From Sphingomonadales bacterium (GTDB lineage Bacteria > Pseudomonadota > Alphaproteobacteria > Sphingomonadales > Sphingomonadaceae): a stretch of 64,000 nucleotides of DNA. Where the stretch lies: contig JANXVZ010000025.1 of NCBI GenBank assembly GCA_025351405.1, forward strand, positions 1 to 64,000, in the 5' to 3' direction. Positions within the stretch are counted from its first letter, which is position 1. Each line of letters begins with the position of its first letter. Positions 35,230 to 44,492 of this stretch are shown here, piece by piece. A model generated the notes under the pieces. That model was not told the origin of the DNA, did no database searches, and saw only the letters and a program-made list of their open reading frames with translations. The position numbers were made by a program, and so were the translations under genes.

Positions 35230-37581
35230 CTACGCCGCCACTTCGTATACGCGAACCAGCGCGGTCGCTTCCTCTGGCGGCATCGGGCGACCGAACAGGT
35301 AACCCTGCACCTGTTCGCAGCCCAGTTGCCGGCACAGTTCGAATTCGGCGCGCGTCTCGGTACCCTCGGCCGTCGTGGCCATGTCGAGCGAATGCGCCAA
35401 CGTGACAATGGCCTGGATGATGGCGCTGGCTTCACCATTGGCATCGGTAGAGCGCGACACAAAGCTGCGATCGATCTTGATGCGACTGAAGGCGGCGCGC
35501 TGAAGATAGCCAAGGGACGAATAGCCCGTGCCGAAATCGTCAAGGGCGAAACGAATGCCGAGCGCCTTCAACTGCGCCAGGGTTTCCACCGTCGCCGGCT
35601 TTTCGTTGAGGAACAGGCTTTCAGTGATCTCCAGCTCGATGCGGCCGGGGTCGAGCGCGTTATCGTCGATGGCGCGTTGCACCGTCGTCACCAGCAGCGG
35701 GTCCTCGATCTGTGCCGGCGACAGGTTGATCGCCACCCGCACATGGTCGGGCCAGCGCGCCGCCCATGCGCAGGCCGTCTCGATGACCCAATGGCCGATC
35801 GGGATGATAAGGCCGGTCTCCTCTGCAACAGGTATGAATTTGACCGGCGGGACATTGCCGAGCACGGCATGGTTCCAGCGCAAAAGCGCCTCGAAGCCGA
35901 CGATATGTTCATCCGAAGCCTCGACCACAGGCTGGAACGCCAGCGCCAGCTCGCCGCGTTCCAGCGCCCGGGCAAGGTCGCTCTCCATGGCAAGGCGTTC
36001 TTCGGCCCGGTTCCGAATCTCCGGCACGAAGCGGCAGGCGGCGCCGCGCCCACTGGATTTGACTTCGTACAGCGCCAGGTCGGCGCTTTTGAGCAGGCGG
36101 TCGACACTCGCACCGTCCTTTGGCCCGATCGCATAGCCGATGCTGGCCCCGATGGTTGCCGACTGGCCTTCGATGGCGAAAGGCCGCGACAATGCCGAAA
36201 CGATCGCGGCCGCCACAGCCTCGGCGCGCAAGGCAGAGGCATCGTGGAGGACCACGGCAAATTCGTCCCCACCAAGGCGGCCGATGGTCGCTGCACCGCC
36301 GACGGCATCACGCAGCCTCAGCGCCACGTCACGCAGCAGCCGGTCGCCGGCCATATGACCCAGCGTGTCGTTGACCAGTTTGAAACGGTCGAGATCGATG
36401 AACAACAGCGCGCAACCACGCTGTGTCCGCACCGCACGCGCCAGCGCATCGTCCAGCGTTTCGCGAAACAACACACGGTTGGCGAGGCCGGTCAGCGGGT
36501 CGAAACGCGCCAGTTGCGCAATGCGTTCATGGCTGCGCCGAACCTCCGTCACATCGCGGCCGACGCCTCGATAGCCGGCAAAATTGCCGGCCGGGTCGGT
36601 CTTCGGCGTCCCCGACAGCGCCCACCAACGCGTTTCGCCTGCCACCAGTACCGGAACCGACACGTCACGAAATGGCCGTTGTGCCCGAAATATGTTCCCC
36701 AGCGCCTTGACCGCTGACCGGGCCTCGCCACGTTTCTCGTCGCCGAGCAGCGACAGCAGCGGCTGGCCCAGCAACTCCCCGCGCGAACGTCGCGCCACAT
36801 CGGCCAGCCGCGGTGATACATGCGTCAGGCGTCCGACCGCGTCGACCTCGATCAGCCAATCCGACGCATTTGTCTCGAACTCGTTGAGCAGCAGCCGGAC
36901 GATATCGGTGCGGTCGGCAAGGTCGCTCTGCGTGCGCATCCGTGACATCATCGAAAAGCTTGTCACCAGCACACCGCGGCCGATGACGATGGCAAAGGTC
37001 AACAGCGCCAGGAACACGGTCGGCGTCGCAAGCGGCGAATCGCCCGGAATGGCGATTATCGTCGCCAGCCCGATGGATGCCACCAACGACATCGCGCACA
37101 CCGGCAGGACCGATGCCGCAAAACCGCACGCTCCCATGGCGACAACCGAAAGCAGCACGAGCAATGCCTGCATAGCCGGATCGGCGGTCGGCATGACGCG
37201 TAAAACCATTACCGCCCAGCACAATCCGAAGGCCGCGACTTCGGCGCTGATCGCCCAGAACTGCCGGAGGTTGACTTCGCTGGCCTCGCCACGTGCCGAA
37301 ATTGCCCGCCAGCGCAGCGTCCAGAGCACGGCGATCGCGCCCATCACCGCGCCCCACGCCAGGACGAACGCGACATCGGAACTGTCGCGCAGCGTCCACA
37401 CCAAGGCGGCGATGTTGAGGCTCATCACCGCAACATTGAACGGCACGTAGCGATTGAGCGCCGCCATCTGGGCAGCGCGTACACGGGCATAAAACGGGTC
37501 GCCGTCATGGCGAAATCCGAACACCTGGGGCCACCCGATGGCGCTTGTCACCGCGATCGGTGGCCGGAACATCGCTGTCAT
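35230..37581 (-). CDS. PAS-GGDEF-EAL membrane protein (cyclic-di-GMP synthase/phosphodiesterase)
   Basis: A 783-residue signalling protein. The first ~210 residues hold about six membrane helices. Residues ~220-345 are a PAS domain (ASDWLIEVDAVGRLTHVSPRLADVARRS, in parts). The diguanylate cyclase domain contains RLGGDEFAVVL (GGDEF near residue 435) with an RxxD-like region upstream not clearly preserved. The phosphodiesterase domain begins FEALLRWNH (near 565) and includes AINLSPAQIED, ITESLFL, DDFGTGYSSLGYL and KIDRSFV. Both catalytic signatures look intact, so either or both activities are possible. It is convergent with nudC and stands alone. Confidence 0.93.
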   Translation of the reverse strand: MTAMFRPPIAVTSAIGWPQVFGFRHDGDPFYARVRAAQMAALNRYVPFNVAVMSLNIAALVWTLRDSSDVAFVLAWGAVMGAIAVLWTLRWRAISARGEASEVNLRQFWAISAEVAAFGLCWAVMVLRVMPTADPAMQALLVLLSVVAMGACGFAASVLPVCAMSLVASIGLATIIAIPGDSPLATPTVFLALLTFAIVIGRGVLVTSFSMMSRMRTQSDLADRTDIVRLLLNEFETNASDWLIEVDAVGRLTHVSPRLADVARRSRGELLGQPLLSLLGDEKRGEARSAVKALGNIFRAQRPFRDVSVPVLVAGETRWWALSGTPKTDPAGNFAGYRGVGRDVTEVRRSHERIAQLARFDPLTGLANRVLFRETLDDALARAVRTQRGCALLFIDLDRFKLVNDTLGHMAGDRLLRDVALRLRDAVGGAATIGRLGGDEFAVVLHDASALRAEAVAAAIVSALSRPFAIEGQSATIGASIGYAIGPKDGASVDRLLKSADLALYEVKSSGRGAACRFVPEIRNRAEERLAMESDLARALERGELALAFQPVVEASDEHIVGFEALLRWNHAVLGNVPPVKFIPVAEETGLIIPIGHWVIETACAWAARWPDHVRVAINLSPAQIEDPLLVTTVQRAIDDNALDPGRIELEITESLFLNEKPATVETLAQLKALGIRFALDDFGTGYSSLGYLQRAAFSRIKIDRSFVSRSTDANGEASAIIQAIVTLAHSLDMATTAEGTETRAEFELCRQLGCEQVQGYLFGRPMPPEEATALVRVYEVAA

Positions 37582-37759
37582 GCGCTTCTCCCCCCGCCGG
37601 GCTATCGGCTGTGGAGGGGATTACGGCGGGGCTGTCGCGCGGTTTACGCTGGCGGCTGCAGCCGGCCCGGCGGCGCGCTCGTGGCGGCTCGCCGGCAGCA
37701 GCGTCACCAGCCAGCACTGTCACTTCCCTTTTGCATCAATGTTCCCTACATGTTCGCCG

Positions 37760-40048
37760 ATGGCCTCCCTTCCCGCCTCGCCCAGCAGCGCGCCTGCGTT
37801 CCTTGCCGGCCTCAATGCACCACAGCGCGAAGCGGTGCTGACCACCGAAGGCCCGGTACTGATCCTCGCCGGCGCCGGCACCGGCAAAACCCGGGCATTG
37901 ACGGCACGGCTGGCGCATATCCTGTGGTCGCGTCTGGCGTTTCCATCGCAAATCCTCGCGGTCACCTTCACCAACAAGGCGGCGCGTGAAATGCGCCATC
38001 GCATGGATGTTCTGGTCGGCGAGATGGCGGAAGGCCTGCCCTATCTCGGCACATTCCACGCCATTGCCGCCAAGATGCTGCGCACCCACGCGGCGCTGGT
38101 CGGGCTTGAACCCAATTTCACCATTCTCGATACCGACGACCAGCTGCGACTGCTCAAACAGGTCATCGCCGAGGCCAATATCGACGAAAAACGCTGGCCG
38201 GCCAAACAGTTGGCATCGATGATCGACCGCTGGAAGAATCGCGCCGAGACACCCGACAAAGTGCCGCCAGGCGAGTCGGCGAGCTTTGGTGACGGCACCA
38301 TCGCCGGCAGCGGTGCGGCGCTGTACGCGCGATACCAGCAGCGGCTGGCGGCGCTGAACACTGCCGATTTCGGTGACCTTCTGCTCCACATGCTGACGAT
38401 TTTTGCGGAGCATCCGGATGTGCTGACGGCATATCGCAAGCGCTTCAAATACATCCTGGTCGACGAATATCAGGACACCAACGTCGCCCAGTATCTGTGG
38501 TTGCGGCTGCTGGCCCAGGAAAGCCGCAATATTGCCTGTGTAGGGGACGACGACCAGTCGATCTATTCATGGCGCGGCGCTCAGGTTACCAACATTTTGA
38601 AGTTCGAGGCGGATTTTCCCGGCGCCAAGGTCATCAAGCTGGAGCAGAATTACCGCTCCAGCCCGCATATCCTCGCCGCAGCCAACGGGCTCATCGCGCA
38701 TAACAAGGGCCGGCTCGGCAAGGGCCTGTGGACCGACCGCAACGCCGGCGACCCGGTCAAGGTCATCGGCGTCTGGGACGGTCCGGAGGAAGCGCGCATC
38801 GTCGGCGAGACTGCCGAACGGCTGAGCCGCGACGGATCCTCGCTCAACGACATGGCGATTCTGGTGCGCGCCCAGTTCCAGACGCGCGAGTTCGAGGACC
38901 GCTTCATCGCCATCGGCCTGCCGTACAAGATCGTCGGTGGCTTCCGTTTTTATGAACGCGTCGAAATCCGCGATGCACTGGCCTATCTGCGCGTCATCGC
39001 ATCGCCGGCCGACGCCTTGGCGTTCGAACGCATTGCCAATGTTCCCAAGCGTGGCCTTGGCGATAAGGCGATGGCAAAGCTGCACGCGCTGGCCCGCGCC
39101 ATCGACCGGCCACTGCCGGCGGCGGCGGCGCAACTTGTCGAGACCGACGAGCAGACACCGGCCGCCCGTCGCGCCATGAAGGGCCTGATCGCCGACCTGG
39201 CGCGGTGGCGCGAAGCATCGGCGACCCTGCCCCATGCCGAACTGGCGCGGCTGGTTCTGGAGGAATCGGGTTATATCGCCATGTACCAGGCGCAGCGATC
39301 AACCGAGGCGGATGGTCGGCTGGAGAACCTGGTCGAGTTGACCCGTGCCATGGAGGACTACCCGTCGCTGACGGCTTTCCTTGAACATGTGTCGCTGGTC
39401 ATGGAGAACGACGCGTCGGATGCGTCTGAAAAGCTGACGATCATGACTCTCCACGCCGCAAAGGGGCTGGAATTCGACCATGTCTTTCTTGTCGGCTGGG
39501 AGGAAGGCGTGTTCCCCAGCCAGCGTTCGCTCGATGAAGGCGGGTCGGCAGCGCTGGAGGAGGAACGCCGCCTCGCCTATGTCGGCATCACCCGGGCGAG
39601 GCGCACAGCCACGGTCCTCCATGCCGCCAATCGGCGGATCTATGGACAATGGAGCCCGGCCATCCCTTCGCGATTCGTCGGCGAACTGCCGGCCGCGCAT
39701 GTCGATGTGACCAGCACATTGAGCGGCGGACCGAGCCTTTGGCGGGCAGCATTGGCCAATGGCGATCCCTTCGGCGATGTCGCGCGCGGCACGGGGCGCG
39801 GCCCTGGCTGGACGCGCGCCGCCAGTGTCGGTGGATTCGGCACGAACCGGACACCCGAGATCAATGTACGCGCCAGCGCGGTCTCGGTCGGCCTCAAGGG
39901 ACGCAGCGATGTCGCGATCGGCACCAAGGTCTTCCACACCAAGTTCGGCGCGGGCGTTGTCGCCGCCATCGAAGGCAATAAGCTGGAGATCAATTTCGAA
40001 CACGCCGGGGTAAAGCGCGTGCTCGACAGTTTCATCGAGGTGGTCTGA
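37760..40048 (+). CDS. UvrD/PcrA-type ATP-dependent DNA helicase
   Basis: Superfamily 1A 3'-5' helicase. From the ATG at 37760 it has 762 residues. A second ATG at 37739 and longer frames exist, without a clear ribosome-binding site for any. Motifs: Q-motif LNAPQREAV, I AGAGTGKTRALT, Ia VTFTNKAAREM, II VDEYQDTN, III GDDDQSIYSWRGA, IV QNYRSS, V TLHAAKGLEFDHVFLVG, VI EERRLAYVGITRAR. The C-terminal KVFHTKFGAGVVAAIEGNKLEI resembles the PcrA/UvrD tail that binds RNA polymerase. UvrD and PcrA are not separable here by eye. Confidence 0.95.
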   Translation: MASLPASPSSAPAFLAGLNAPQREAVLTTEGPVLILAGAGTGKTRALTARLAHILWSRLAFPSQILAVTFTNKAAREMRHRMDVLVGEMAEGLPYLGTFHAIAAKMLRTHAALVGLEPNFTILDTDDQLRLLKQVIAEANIDEKRWPAKQLASMIDRWKNRAETPDKVPPGESASFGDGTIAGSGAALYARYQQRLAALNTADFGDLLLHMLTIFAEHPDVLTAYRKRFKYILVDEYQDTNVAQYLWLRLLAQESRNIACVGDDDQSIYSWRGAQVTNILKFEADFPGAKVIKLEQNYRSSPHILAAANGLIAHNKGRLGKGLWTDRNAGDPVKVIGVWDGPEEARIVGETAERLSRDGSSLNDMAILVRAQFQTREFEDRFIAIGLPYKIVGGFRFYERVEIRDALAYLRVIASPADALAFERIANVPKRGLGDKAMAKLHALARAIDRPLPAAAAQLVETDEQTPAARRAMKGLIADLARWREASATLPHAELARLVLEESGYIAMYQAQRSTEADGRLENLVELTRAMEDYPSLTAFLEHVSLVMENDASDASEKLTIMTLHAAKGLEFDHVFLVGWEEGVFPSQRSLDEGGSAALEEERRLAYVGITRARRTATVLHAANRRIYGQWSPAIPSRFVGELPAAHVDVTSTLSGGPSLWRAALANGDPFGDVARGTGRGPGWTRAASVGGFGTNRTPEINVRASAVSVGLKGRSDVAIGTKVFHTKFGAGVVAAIEGNKLEINFEHAGVKRVLDSFIEVV

Positions 40049-40051
40049 GCC

Positions 40052-40843
40052 TCAGATCGCCAGTTGGCGGTCACCCGACAGGATATAGGTATCCGCCTGC
40101 GGGTGCCGGAAATCGGCAAAGCTGTAGATCTGGCGATGCCAGCGCCGCGCCGGGCGGTATTCGAACTCCAGGTGAGTCAGTGCGCCAAGGTGACGGGACG
40201 CGTCTGCGGCGTTGAATTCATTGACCGCAAGCGGCACCCCCACGCCGGGACCGACATGGCCGAGATCGCTCGAATAATTGTCGTCGAGATAGGTGAAGAT
40301 GCGCGGCAAGCGATATTCTGGCGCCACGTCGAAAATCTTGAAGGCATCGACGGTCGATGAATAATAGTCGAGATCGAACGAAATCGCGCCGATCGGCGCC
40401 GGGTTGAATTCGGCGCAAAAAGTCTTGACCGTGTCCGCCGCCAAACCGAGCACCAGCTTGGCGCGGGTCAGCTTGGCCTTGAGCGCGGCCTGGTCCATGC
40501 GGAAATGGTTGGCCTGCCAGATATAGGGGAGATCGCGATAATCGATGGGGGGCGGCAGCCCCTCGCCGGTATCGAAGCCGTAGACATCGATCGTCACGCC
40601 GGTAATCGCGCCGACGCGGGCAGCATGATATTCGAGATTGAGCAACCCGCGGCCGCCGGCAACGCCGAATTCCAGCACGCTGATGCGCGCCAAACCAAGA
40701 CGCCGCGCCAGATCGGCCGCCTGGTAGACGATGTAGCCATAGTTGGGACGATCGATGGCGCCGAGCTTGATTAACTTCGGGTAATCATTTGGTGACATTG
40801 CACCGATGATATTCTGGCCGATACGCTTGATAGTGCTGATCAT
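40052..40843 (-). CDS. TylF/MycF-like class I methyltransferase homologue
   Basis: A 263-residue protein with a SAM-binding motif I-like VLEFGVAGGRGLLNLEYHA (about 55-73), an acidic strand end in YGFDTGEGLPP, and FDLDYYSSTVDAFKIFD, which corresponds to the metal or catalytic aspartate region of macrocin-type O-methyltransferases. It has the TylF-like block in which DTFEG is replaced by DTGEG. It stands alone between the helicase and a small membrane protein, with no sugar or polyketide genes nearby, so the substrate is unknown. It is convergent with the helicase, 3 bp from its stop. Confidence 0.65.
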   Translation of the reverse strand: MISTIKRIGQNIIGAMSPNDYPKLIKLGAIDRPNYGYIVYQAADLARRLGLARISVLEFGVAGGRGLLNLEYHAARVGAITGVTIDVYGFDTGEGLPPPIDYRDLPYIWQANHFRMDQAALKAKLTRAKLVLGLAADTVKTFCAEFNPAPIGAISFDLDYYSSTVDAFKIFDVAPEYRLPRIFTYLDDNYSSDLGHVGPGVGVPLAVNEFNAADASRHLGALTHLEFEYRPARRWHRQIYSFADFRHPQADTYILSGDRQLAI

Positions 40844-40932
40844 CGGGCTCTCTTTTTACCGCAATGCGGCATTGGAGGCCCGAAGCCGTGCTGTCAACGC
40901 ATATGCCGCACCATCGTACGCCGGCGACCGGC

Positions 40933-41250
40933 CTAGCGACGCACCATCGCACTCGACGAAATTGAAAAAACGCTCGCTGCGATGGAGGGCGAGAGGAAGA
41001 TCAACCACGGCAACGCGAACAGCACCGATTCCGGCAGCGGCCAGCCCCAGATGTTGTGGGCAAACAGGAACGCACCCACCGCTATCGGCAAATAGAGCCG
41101 TACGACGAAACTGGCGATGATGACGCCGGCTGCCCATTGCCAGCTGATTTCGCTCGTCAAGCCGGTCCACGCCACGGCGAACATCGCGAGCCCCAGCAGG
41201 CAAAACAGCGCCGTGAGCATGAAGCCCAGAATTTGTCCGATCGTTTCCAT
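40933..41250 (-). CDS. Small three-helix membrane protein, unknown function
   Basis: A 105-residue hydrophobic protein beginning METIGQILGFMLTALFCLLGLAMFAVAW. Three predicted helices (about 8-28, 38-60 and 70-95) contain many Trp residues, and the C-terminus is SSSAMVRR. No family is recognised. It is divergent from the MFS gene across an AT-rich 139-bp gap that probably contains both promoters. The ATG at 41250 is preferred over one seven codons upstream. Confidence 0.65.
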   Translation of the reverse strand: METIGQILGFMLTALFCLLGLAMFAVAWTGLTSEISWQWAAGVIIASFVVRLYLPIAVGAFLFAHNIWGWPLPESVLFALPWLIFLSPSIAASVFSISSSAMVRR

Positions 41251-41389
41251 AACGCCCTCCGCCGCCAACATGACAATCTGTTAATACATTCCTAATCAAA
41301 GTGCAATTTCGTTAACCTTGTTTTTGCAGGTCTCGTGAAAAGATTTTTCCTTGCCCGCACCCGCGGCGCTGCCTAGACCCTGCCGGCCT

Positions 41390-42673
41390 GTGCCCAAAGT
41401 TCCCGCTCCCCTGCGCATCGCCAATTTTCGCGCCTATTGGCTGGCGCGTTTCATGGCGACGATCGGCGGCTCCATGCTGGTCATCGTCATCGGGTGGCAG
41501 GTGTACGACATCGCGCGACAGACAATGGTGCCGCGCGACGCCGCATTTCTGCTTGGCATGATCGGGCTGGTGCAGTTCGTCCCGCTGTTCAGCCTGACCC
41601 TTATCGTCGGTGTCGTTGCCGACCGGGTCGATCGCCGCCACATCGCCCGGACGGCGATGTCACTGCAGCTCGCGTGCGCCGCTTCGCTGGGCTGGCTTTC
41701 GTTTGTCCATGCCGTGACGCTGCCCTGGCTATTCGTCATTGCATTCCTGCTCGGGGTCGGACGCGCGTTTTCAGGGCCGTCCTTGTCGGCCCTTGCTCCC
41801 AATCTCGTGCCGCGCGAATTGCTGCCGGCCGCCATCGCGCTCGGCTCGATCAGCTGGCAATCAGGGGCGGTGCTCGGGCCGCCGGTGGGTGCCTTCCTGT
41901 ACGCAGCGTCGCCTGCCACGCCCTATCTCGTCGCTACCGCCATGTTTGCGGGCGCGGTCGCCATGCTGTTTCTCATCGGCCGGGTTCCGATGCCGCCACG
42001 GGCGGTTGTCTCGCCGTGGCGCAGTCTCGTCGAGGGCCTTGGTTATGTTCGCCACAATCGCATCGTCATCGGCGCCATCAGCCTCGACCTGTTCGCCGTT
42101 CTGCTCGGCGGTGCCACCGCGATGTTGCCGGTCTATGCCCGCGACATACTGCATGTCGGCGTCGAAGGCCTGGGCCCGTTGCGCGCCGCGCCTTCGCTGG
42201 GCGCCGCCGTCACCGCACTGACCCTCGCGTTCCGGCCGCTCGACCGCAATGTCGGCCCGATCATGTTTGCCTGCGTTGGCCTGTTCGGTATCTCGACGAT
42301 CATATTCGGCCTGTCACGCAACCTCGGCTTGTCGCTGGCGGCACTGGTCGTGCTGGGTGCAGTCGACATGATATCGGTGTTCATCCGGTCCTCGCTCATC
42401 CAGTTGCATACGCCGGATGCCATGCGGGGCCGGGTTTCTAGCGTGTCGATGATGTTCGTATCGGCGTCCAACGAGCTTGGGGAGTTCGAAAGTGGGGTCA
42501 CTGCGGCCTGGCTCGGCCCGGTGGAGGCGGTTGTCGCAGGCGGCGTCGGCGCGGTGTTGGTCACTGGATTATGGGCGTGGGGCTTTCCGGAATTGCGCCG
42601 CGCCGATCGCTTTACCGAGGCCGCCCGGATGGTCGAAGAAGGCCCTGACGCAAAGCCCAGCCCTGCGGTATAG
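41390..42673 (+). CDS. MFS transporter, enterobactin-exporter (EntS/MFS_3) type
   Basis: A 427-residue inner-membrane carrier with about 12 helices. The N-terminus [35 protein letters not shown], the [15 protein letters not shown] loop (motif A) and the [39 protein letters not shown] segment are the marks of the MFS_3 group that includes EntS and macrolide exporters. The substrate cannot be read from sequence, and no siderophore genes are nearby. The GTG at 41390 is chosen; an in-frame TTG at 41351 adds 13 unlikely residues. Confidence 0.88.
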   Translation: MPKVPAPLRIANFRAYWLARFMATIGGSMLVIVIGWQVYDIARQTMVPRDAAFLLGMIGLVQFVPLFSLTLIVGVVADRVDRRHIARTAMSLQLACAASLGWLSFVHAVTLPWLFVIAFLLGVGRAFSGPSLSALAPNLVPRELLPAAIALGSISWQSGAVLGPPVGAFLYAASPATPYLVATAMFAGAVAMLFLIGRVPMPPRAVVSPWRSLVEGLGYVRHNRIVIGAISLDLFAVLLGGATAMLPVYARDILHVGVEGLGPLRAAPSLGAAVTALTLAFRPLDRNVGPIMFACVGLFGISTIIFGLSRNLGLSLAALVVLGAVDMISVFIRSSLIQLHTPDAMRGRVSSVSMMFVSASNELGEFESGVTAAWLGPVEAVVAGGVGAVLVTGLWAWGFPELRRADRFTEAARMVEEGPDAKPSPAV

Positions 42674-42704
42674 CATCACGTCAATTCCAGTTGGAGAGAC
42701 GACC

Positions 42705-43622
42705 ATGAAGGCGCAATCGGTTCTCGAGACCATCGGCAACACGCCGCATATCCGGCTCAACCGGATGTTCCCCAACGCCGAAGTGTGGATCAAATCCGAA
42801 CGCAGCAACCCCGGTGGTTCGATCAAGGACCGCATCGCCATTGCCATGATCGAGGCGGCGGAACGTGATGGCAGCCTCCTGTCCGGCGGTACCATTGTCG
42901 AGCCGACCAGCGGCAACACCGGCATCGGCCTTGCCATGGTGGCCGCTGTAAAGGGCTACAAGCTCGTGCTCGTCATGCCGGAATCGATGTCGATCGAGCG
43001 CCGTCGCCTCATGCTGGCCTATGGCGCCACCTTTGCACTGACGCCACGGGAAAAGGGCATGAAGGGGGCCATCGAACGCGCTGGTGAAATCGTCGCGGAA
43101 ACGCCCGGGAGCTGGATGGCGCAGCAGTTCGAAAATCCCGCCAATATCGACGCGCACGTCCATACCAGCGCCGCCGAAATCCTTGCCGACTTTGCCGATA
43201 CCCCCATCGATGCCCTGATCACCGGGGTCGGCACCGGCGGGCACATCACCGGCGTTGCGCAGGTTTTGAAGGTCAAGATGCCGGGCATCAAGATCTTTGC
43301 CGTCGAACCGACGCTGTCGCCGGTGATTTCGGGTGGCCAGCCGGCCCCCCACCCTATCCAGGGCATCGGCGCCGGCTTCATTCCGATGAACTTGCACACA
43401 GAATTGCTCGACGGCGTCATCCAGGTCGATCCTGCCGCCGCCAAGGCGATGGCGCTGCGTTCGGCGGCCGAGGAGGGACTGCTCGTCGGCATTTCCTCGG
43501 GCGCGACATTGCAGGCGATCGCCCAGAAACTGCTCGAACTGCCGGCCGGATCGCGCGTGCTGGGCTATAACTACGACACCGGCGAACGCTATCTTTCGGT
43601 GCCGGATTTCCTCCCGGCGTAA
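42705..43622 (+). CDS. cysK: Cysteine synthase A (O-acetylserine sulfhydrylase)
   Basis: PLP enzyme forming cysteine from O-acetylserine and sulfide. The 305-residue protein has the PLP lysine K41 in [17 protein letters not shown], the substrate loop [15 protein letters not shown] and the phosphate loop [16 protein letters not shown]. The C-terminal region [14 protein letters not shown] carries the serine that contacts the pyridine nitrogen. A GGAGAG ribosome-binding site lies 8-9 nt before the ATG. CysK rather than CysM is favoured by motif spacing, but this is not certain. Confidence 0.93.
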   Translation: MKAQSVLETIGNTPHIRLNRMFPNAEVWIKSERSNPGGSIKDRIAIAMIEAAERDGSLLSGGTIVEPTSGNTGIGLAMVAAVKGYKLVLVMPESMSIERRRLMLAYGATFALTPREKGMKGAIERAGEIVAETPGSWMAQQFENPANIDAHVHTSAAEILADFADTPIDALITGVGTGGHITGVAQVLKVKMPGIKIFAVEPTLSPVISGGQPAPHPIQGIGAGFIPMNLHTELLDGVIQVDPAAAKAMALRSAAEEGLLVGISSGATLQAIAQKLLELPAGSRVLGYNYDTGERYLSVPDFLPA

Positions 43623-43629
43623 AGGCCGG

Positions 43630-44439
43630 CTATCGTTTCGGTACCAGCGTTATCTCGACGATTTCCGGTGGCACGCCGATCCGCATCGGCACCAGCGACG
43701 TGCCGATACCGGAAGACACGACGAGGTTGCGGCCGCCTTCGAAAAACACGCCGCGCAAATGGGCGCGAAGGAACGGCGTGAGGATCGGCGAGGCGACGAA
43801 AGGCAGTCGTATCTGGCCACCATGCGTGTGCCCCGCGATGATCAGCGCCGGGCCGCGCGGCAACCATTGGAAGAAGTCCGGCTCGTGCATGATGACGATC
43901 TGCGGTTTGCCGAGCGTGCCGCCGGCCTGGACCACCGCGCTGGAAGTGCGCACCGGTGTAAACTGCTTTGAAAGATCGTTGAGGCCGGTGACCACGAACG
44001 GCCCTGCCTCGACCGAGCGATCGACGAGCAGCGGCACGCCGGCCCGGGTGAATACAGCGGTCGCCCACCCGGCGTCATCATGGTTGCCAAGCACCGCGAA
44101 CACACCCAGCGGGGCGTGGAGTTTGCCGAAGGGCAGCACCAGCTTGCTCATCGGCAGCCGCGGCCAATCGACCAGCTTGCCGCCCATGTAATCGCCGGTC
44201 AGCACGATCATGTCGGGCTTCAGGCCGTTGACCTGTGCGACGATGCGATCGAGCCGGGCCGGCGGCATATCGACGACATCACCATGGGTGTCCGAAAGCT
44301 GGACGATGCGGACCGGCGCGCCGATGCCGGCGACCTCGACCCGGTAACGCACGATGCGTGGATCCTGCGCCGCCTCCGCCACGCCGAACATGACGATGCC
44401 AAGGATGATCAACAGGGTGACGAGAAAAGCGCGGCGCAC
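43630..44439 (-). CDS. Calcineurin-like metallophosphoesterase (YkuE/YaeI-type)
   Basis: A 269-residue protein with an N-terminal membrane helix (AFLVTLLIILGIVMFGVA) and the five metallophosphatase motifs QLSDTHGD, LTGDYMGG, GNHDD, HEPDFF and GHTHGGQIRLPF. The GHTHGGQ motif and the anchor point to the YkuE/YaeI group, some of which are lipid phosphoesterases. The GTG start at 44439 gives the membrane helix a normal position; longer frames upstream run antisense or in a shadow frame of the dipeptidase gene. It lies 53 bp downstream of that gene on the same strand. Confidence 0.88.
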   Translation of the reverse strand: MRRAFLVTLLIILGIVMFGVAEAAQDPRIVRYRVEVAGIGAPVRIVQLSDTHGDVVDMPPARLDRIVAQVNGLKPDMIVLTGDYMGGKLVDWPRLPMSKLVLPFGKLHAPLGVFAVLGNHDDAGWATAVFTRAGVPLLVDRSVEAGPFVVTGLNDLSKQFTPVRTSSAVVQAGGTLGKPQIVIMHEPDFFQWLPRGPALIIAGHTHGGQIRLPFVASPILTPFLRAHLRGVFFEGGRNLVVSSGIGTSLVPMRIGVPPEIVEITLVPKR

Positions 44440-44492
44440 GCTGATGTTAGTGGCGATCCTGTGGCGCGAGTGCAAGGGACCGCTGTTGTCGA

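Noticed and set aside
37538-37759. N-terminal extension of the helicase from an ATG at 37538
   Set aside because: The extra residues overlap the start of the opposing GGDEF-EAL gene, are low-complexity and are absent from UvrD/PcrA proteins.
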